This document shows, in pieces, positions 62,453 to 64,000 of a DNA stretch of 64,000 nt. The DNA comes from Erythroxylum novogranatense. Lineage: Eukaryota; Streptophyta; Magnoliopsida; Malpighiales; Erythroxylaceae. How positions within the stretch are numbered: the first letter of the stretch is position 1; each line of letters starts with the position of its first letter. The translations under genes were made by a program, and so were the position numbers. The notes beneath the pieces were generated by a model. That model searched no databases, was not told the origin of the DNA, and worked only from the letters and a program-made list of their open reading frames with translations. The stretch covers positions 135,745,475 to 135,809,474 of the forward strand of contig CM057228.1 of the NCBI GenBank assembly GCA_029891385.1, read 5' to 3'.

Positions 62453-63521
62453 TAGACCTGGCAAAACGGGCGGGTCACTCGTTTACCTTGCGTACCCTCT
62501 AACATCGGGTATGGGTTGGTATGTTTTTTACCGTTTATATTTACCGTGCAGACCCACCCGTTGATTTTTTGGTGGGTTGGGTCAACTCCATGGTACCGTG
62601 GGTACCATAAAATTATTTAAAATAAATAAATAAATATATATCATATAATTCATATGAGATTAAAGGTAAAATGTGAACTCAATAAATCTTTAAAATGTTG
62701 GCATAAGATATTTATCATTTATGTTTGTTAATTGTAGATGATGAAGTGGATGAAGATCGTCTTCTTGTGCCATTAATTAATTCGGAGAATGTGGAATTAT
62801 TGGAATCTACTAACACCATTGATTCATGAACGTTACTTGAGGTATTTTTACATATATTTTATATCATTGGAATATTTTGGTTTTTCTTTAGGAATTTATA
62901 TGTTGTTGTTTATAGTGATATTTTATTGATTATTTTATTTGGAGGGAATAATATGAATTTTATTTTTAATTGCATTCAGGGATTGGATTTTAATTGCTTT
63001 TCGTGGAAGAAGTGTATGAGAAGATTGAAGAACAAACTTTAATCTAACGGAAATCAATTACTAGTGGTTTTTGTGTTGGCATTGATAAATTAAATTTGAT
63101 GTTTGTATGTGTTGTTATAACGTATTGTTATTGTGTGGTGTGTGTTGGATTCATGGATTGGGATGGTTTTAATTTATATATATTTTGTAAATTTAGCTTA
63201 ATTTATATTAGTTTCATTTGTATTAATTAACTTAATTAAATTTGGGTCGCTAAATAGATCAATTCGGTGACATTTTAAACACATAAAATCGCCTATTTAA
63301 TGAAAATTTAAACTTGTTGAATAAGTTTATTAATTGAAATTTAAAAATAAAAATAAAAATATATATAGCGGGTAACCATGGGTCTACCCATACCGCTAAG
63401 TGTGGTATGAATTTTCAAAATCATTACCGTTTCTATAAATTTACCCATGAACCTGCATCCATGAGACCGTGCAGTGAGACCCATACCCATACCCGGACCA
63501 CCCGCCCGTTTGCCAGGTCTA
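62453..63521. mobile_element. hAT-type element C inside the LINE (level 2, independent)
   Basis: Flanked by the perfect 8-bp duplication GTATGGAT (62445-62452 and 63522-63529). Terminal inverted repeats TAGACCTGGCAAAACGGGCG and TAGACCTGGCAAACGGGCGG match over about 22 bp apart from one A. Both ends continue into ACC/GGGT-rich subterminal motifs (GGGTACC, CCGTGC). The 1069-bp interior has no transposase frame. It lies 66 bp from element A and also splits the LINE DUF4283 coding region; removing it rejoins the FYPSILTALSNLV reading frame. Confidence 0.9.
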
Positions 63522-63529
63522 GTATGGAT

Positions 63530-64000
63530 GGATAAAACCGAGCGATGGGGAGGTCAGGGAATCGAACCTAAACCACCATGCGGGTAATTTTGCCAGACAT
63601 TGGCCGGAAGTAGGGAGCCCATAGTTGAAAAGAGAGGACGTGCCCGACGATGATCCAATGTCCTTGAGTTAAGGTATGTACGTAATCCCCTTTTCCTGGA
63701 AGTTGATGAGGTAGAAGTCGTTTTCTAAGTCAGCAATTTTAATATGACCTTTAGGGTGCCACAGAGTGTGGAGGTGATCTCTGAGCATGGTGAAGCTTAA
63801 TTTCCGGCCTAGGAGCTTAACCACCACCGCATTAGCCCACACTTTATCCAATTTTCCTTTGAAGGTGTTTGAAAGTTCAACGCTTAATGCATGGTTTTCC
63901 GGAACAATGGTGATGTCCCCTTCGGTAAGTTCAATTAGCTCCTCATCCGACCAAGCTAAGTCAAGGGAGTCAAGTTTAGGTCTGGAAGGCCCAGAAATCA
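63530..64000 (-). pseudogene. LINE ORF1 DUF4283 N-terminal part, continues beyond window
   Basis: Reads MDKVWANAVVVKLLGRKLSF, RDHLHTLWHPKGHIKIADLE and NDFYLINFQEKG, matching KLDKQWERAVVLKVLGRRVG and the following DUF4283 sequence of the first LINE. After a frameshift near 63670 it continues with GHWIIVGHVL, then PYFRPMSGKITRMVV, a TAG, and VRFPDLPIARFYPSIL up to the hAT element C junction. The N-terminus lies outside the window. Confidence 0.82.

Larger units (their letters stand above)
57480..64000 (-). mobile_element. Second L1-type LINE, broken by nested hAT insertions, runs off window
   Basis: Minus-strand LINE related to the one at 43253. ORF1 pieces are the DUF4283 start (beyond 64000 to 63530), a 66-bp island (62444-62379) and the remainder from 59158, including a zinc knuckle (CFHCDRVGHDSSLC) and a Pro/Ser-rich linker to about 58200. 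ORF2 starts at 58137 (MSIFTWNCQGAGG) with endonuclease motifs EPRISGDR, WGDFNAKLEASDKRGGS and KSDHRPLF, and stops at about 57480. RT, RNase H and poly(A) are absent, so the 3' half was lost by deletion, not by the usual 5' truncation. Insertions are at 59167-62370 and 62453-63521. Confidence 0.88.

Overview
This is nuclear DNA of a flowering plant, most likely a eudicot. It has many-exon genes with GT-AG introns, AT-rich intergenic DNA, long ATT and GAT microsatellites, and plant transposable elements (Ty1/copia, L1-type LINEs with DUF4283 ORF1, TRIMs, tRNA-derived SINEs, hAT and Mutator-like DNA elements). The species cannot be named from the sequence. I saw nothing bacterial, organellar or CRISPR-like.

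Genes, left to right: TCTP (minus strand, C-terminus cut by the window edge); condensin II subunit CAP-D3 (plus, 9 exons, 1334 aa assembled); a 120-aa multipass membrane protein (minus); PRL1, a WD40 spliceosome-associated regulator (plus, 17 coding exons, 486 aa, with a 4.9-kb copia element in intron 5); eIF2 gamma (plus, 8 coding exons, 464 aa); ribosomal protein eL22 (plus, 124 aa); a 413-aa serine-rich protein (minus); a decayed SWEET gene split by an almost complete LINE; and an intact clade-IV SWEET (minus, 6 exons, 240 aa). All intact genes except the two uncharacterised ones are housekeeping or cell-cycle, RNA and translation genes, plus one sugar transporter. They are not a pathway operon.

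The order TCTP, CAP-D3, PRL1, SWEET16/17 looks like the union of two paralogous Arabidopsis blocks (TCTP-PRL2-SWEET16 on chromosome 3 and CAP-D3-PRL1-SWEET17 on chromosome 4), so this window probably keeps the order from before that duplication.

The right third is dominated by transposable elements. A 2.8-kb palindromic Mutator-like foldback element with a 9-bp target duplication sits 3 bp upstream of the SWEET start codon, and its left arm has itself taken a 142-bp MITE. From 57.5 kb to the right edge, a minus-strand LINE is broken by two separate hAT-type insertions. One of these contains another hAT-type element, which contains a tRNA-derived SINE, giving four levels of nesting. Two TRIM-type miniature LTR elements, a second SINE copy and a PIF/Harbinger-like candidate lie in the intergenic spaces. 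Exon coordinates were read by eye from splice sites and reading frame and were checked for phase consistency in every intact gene.
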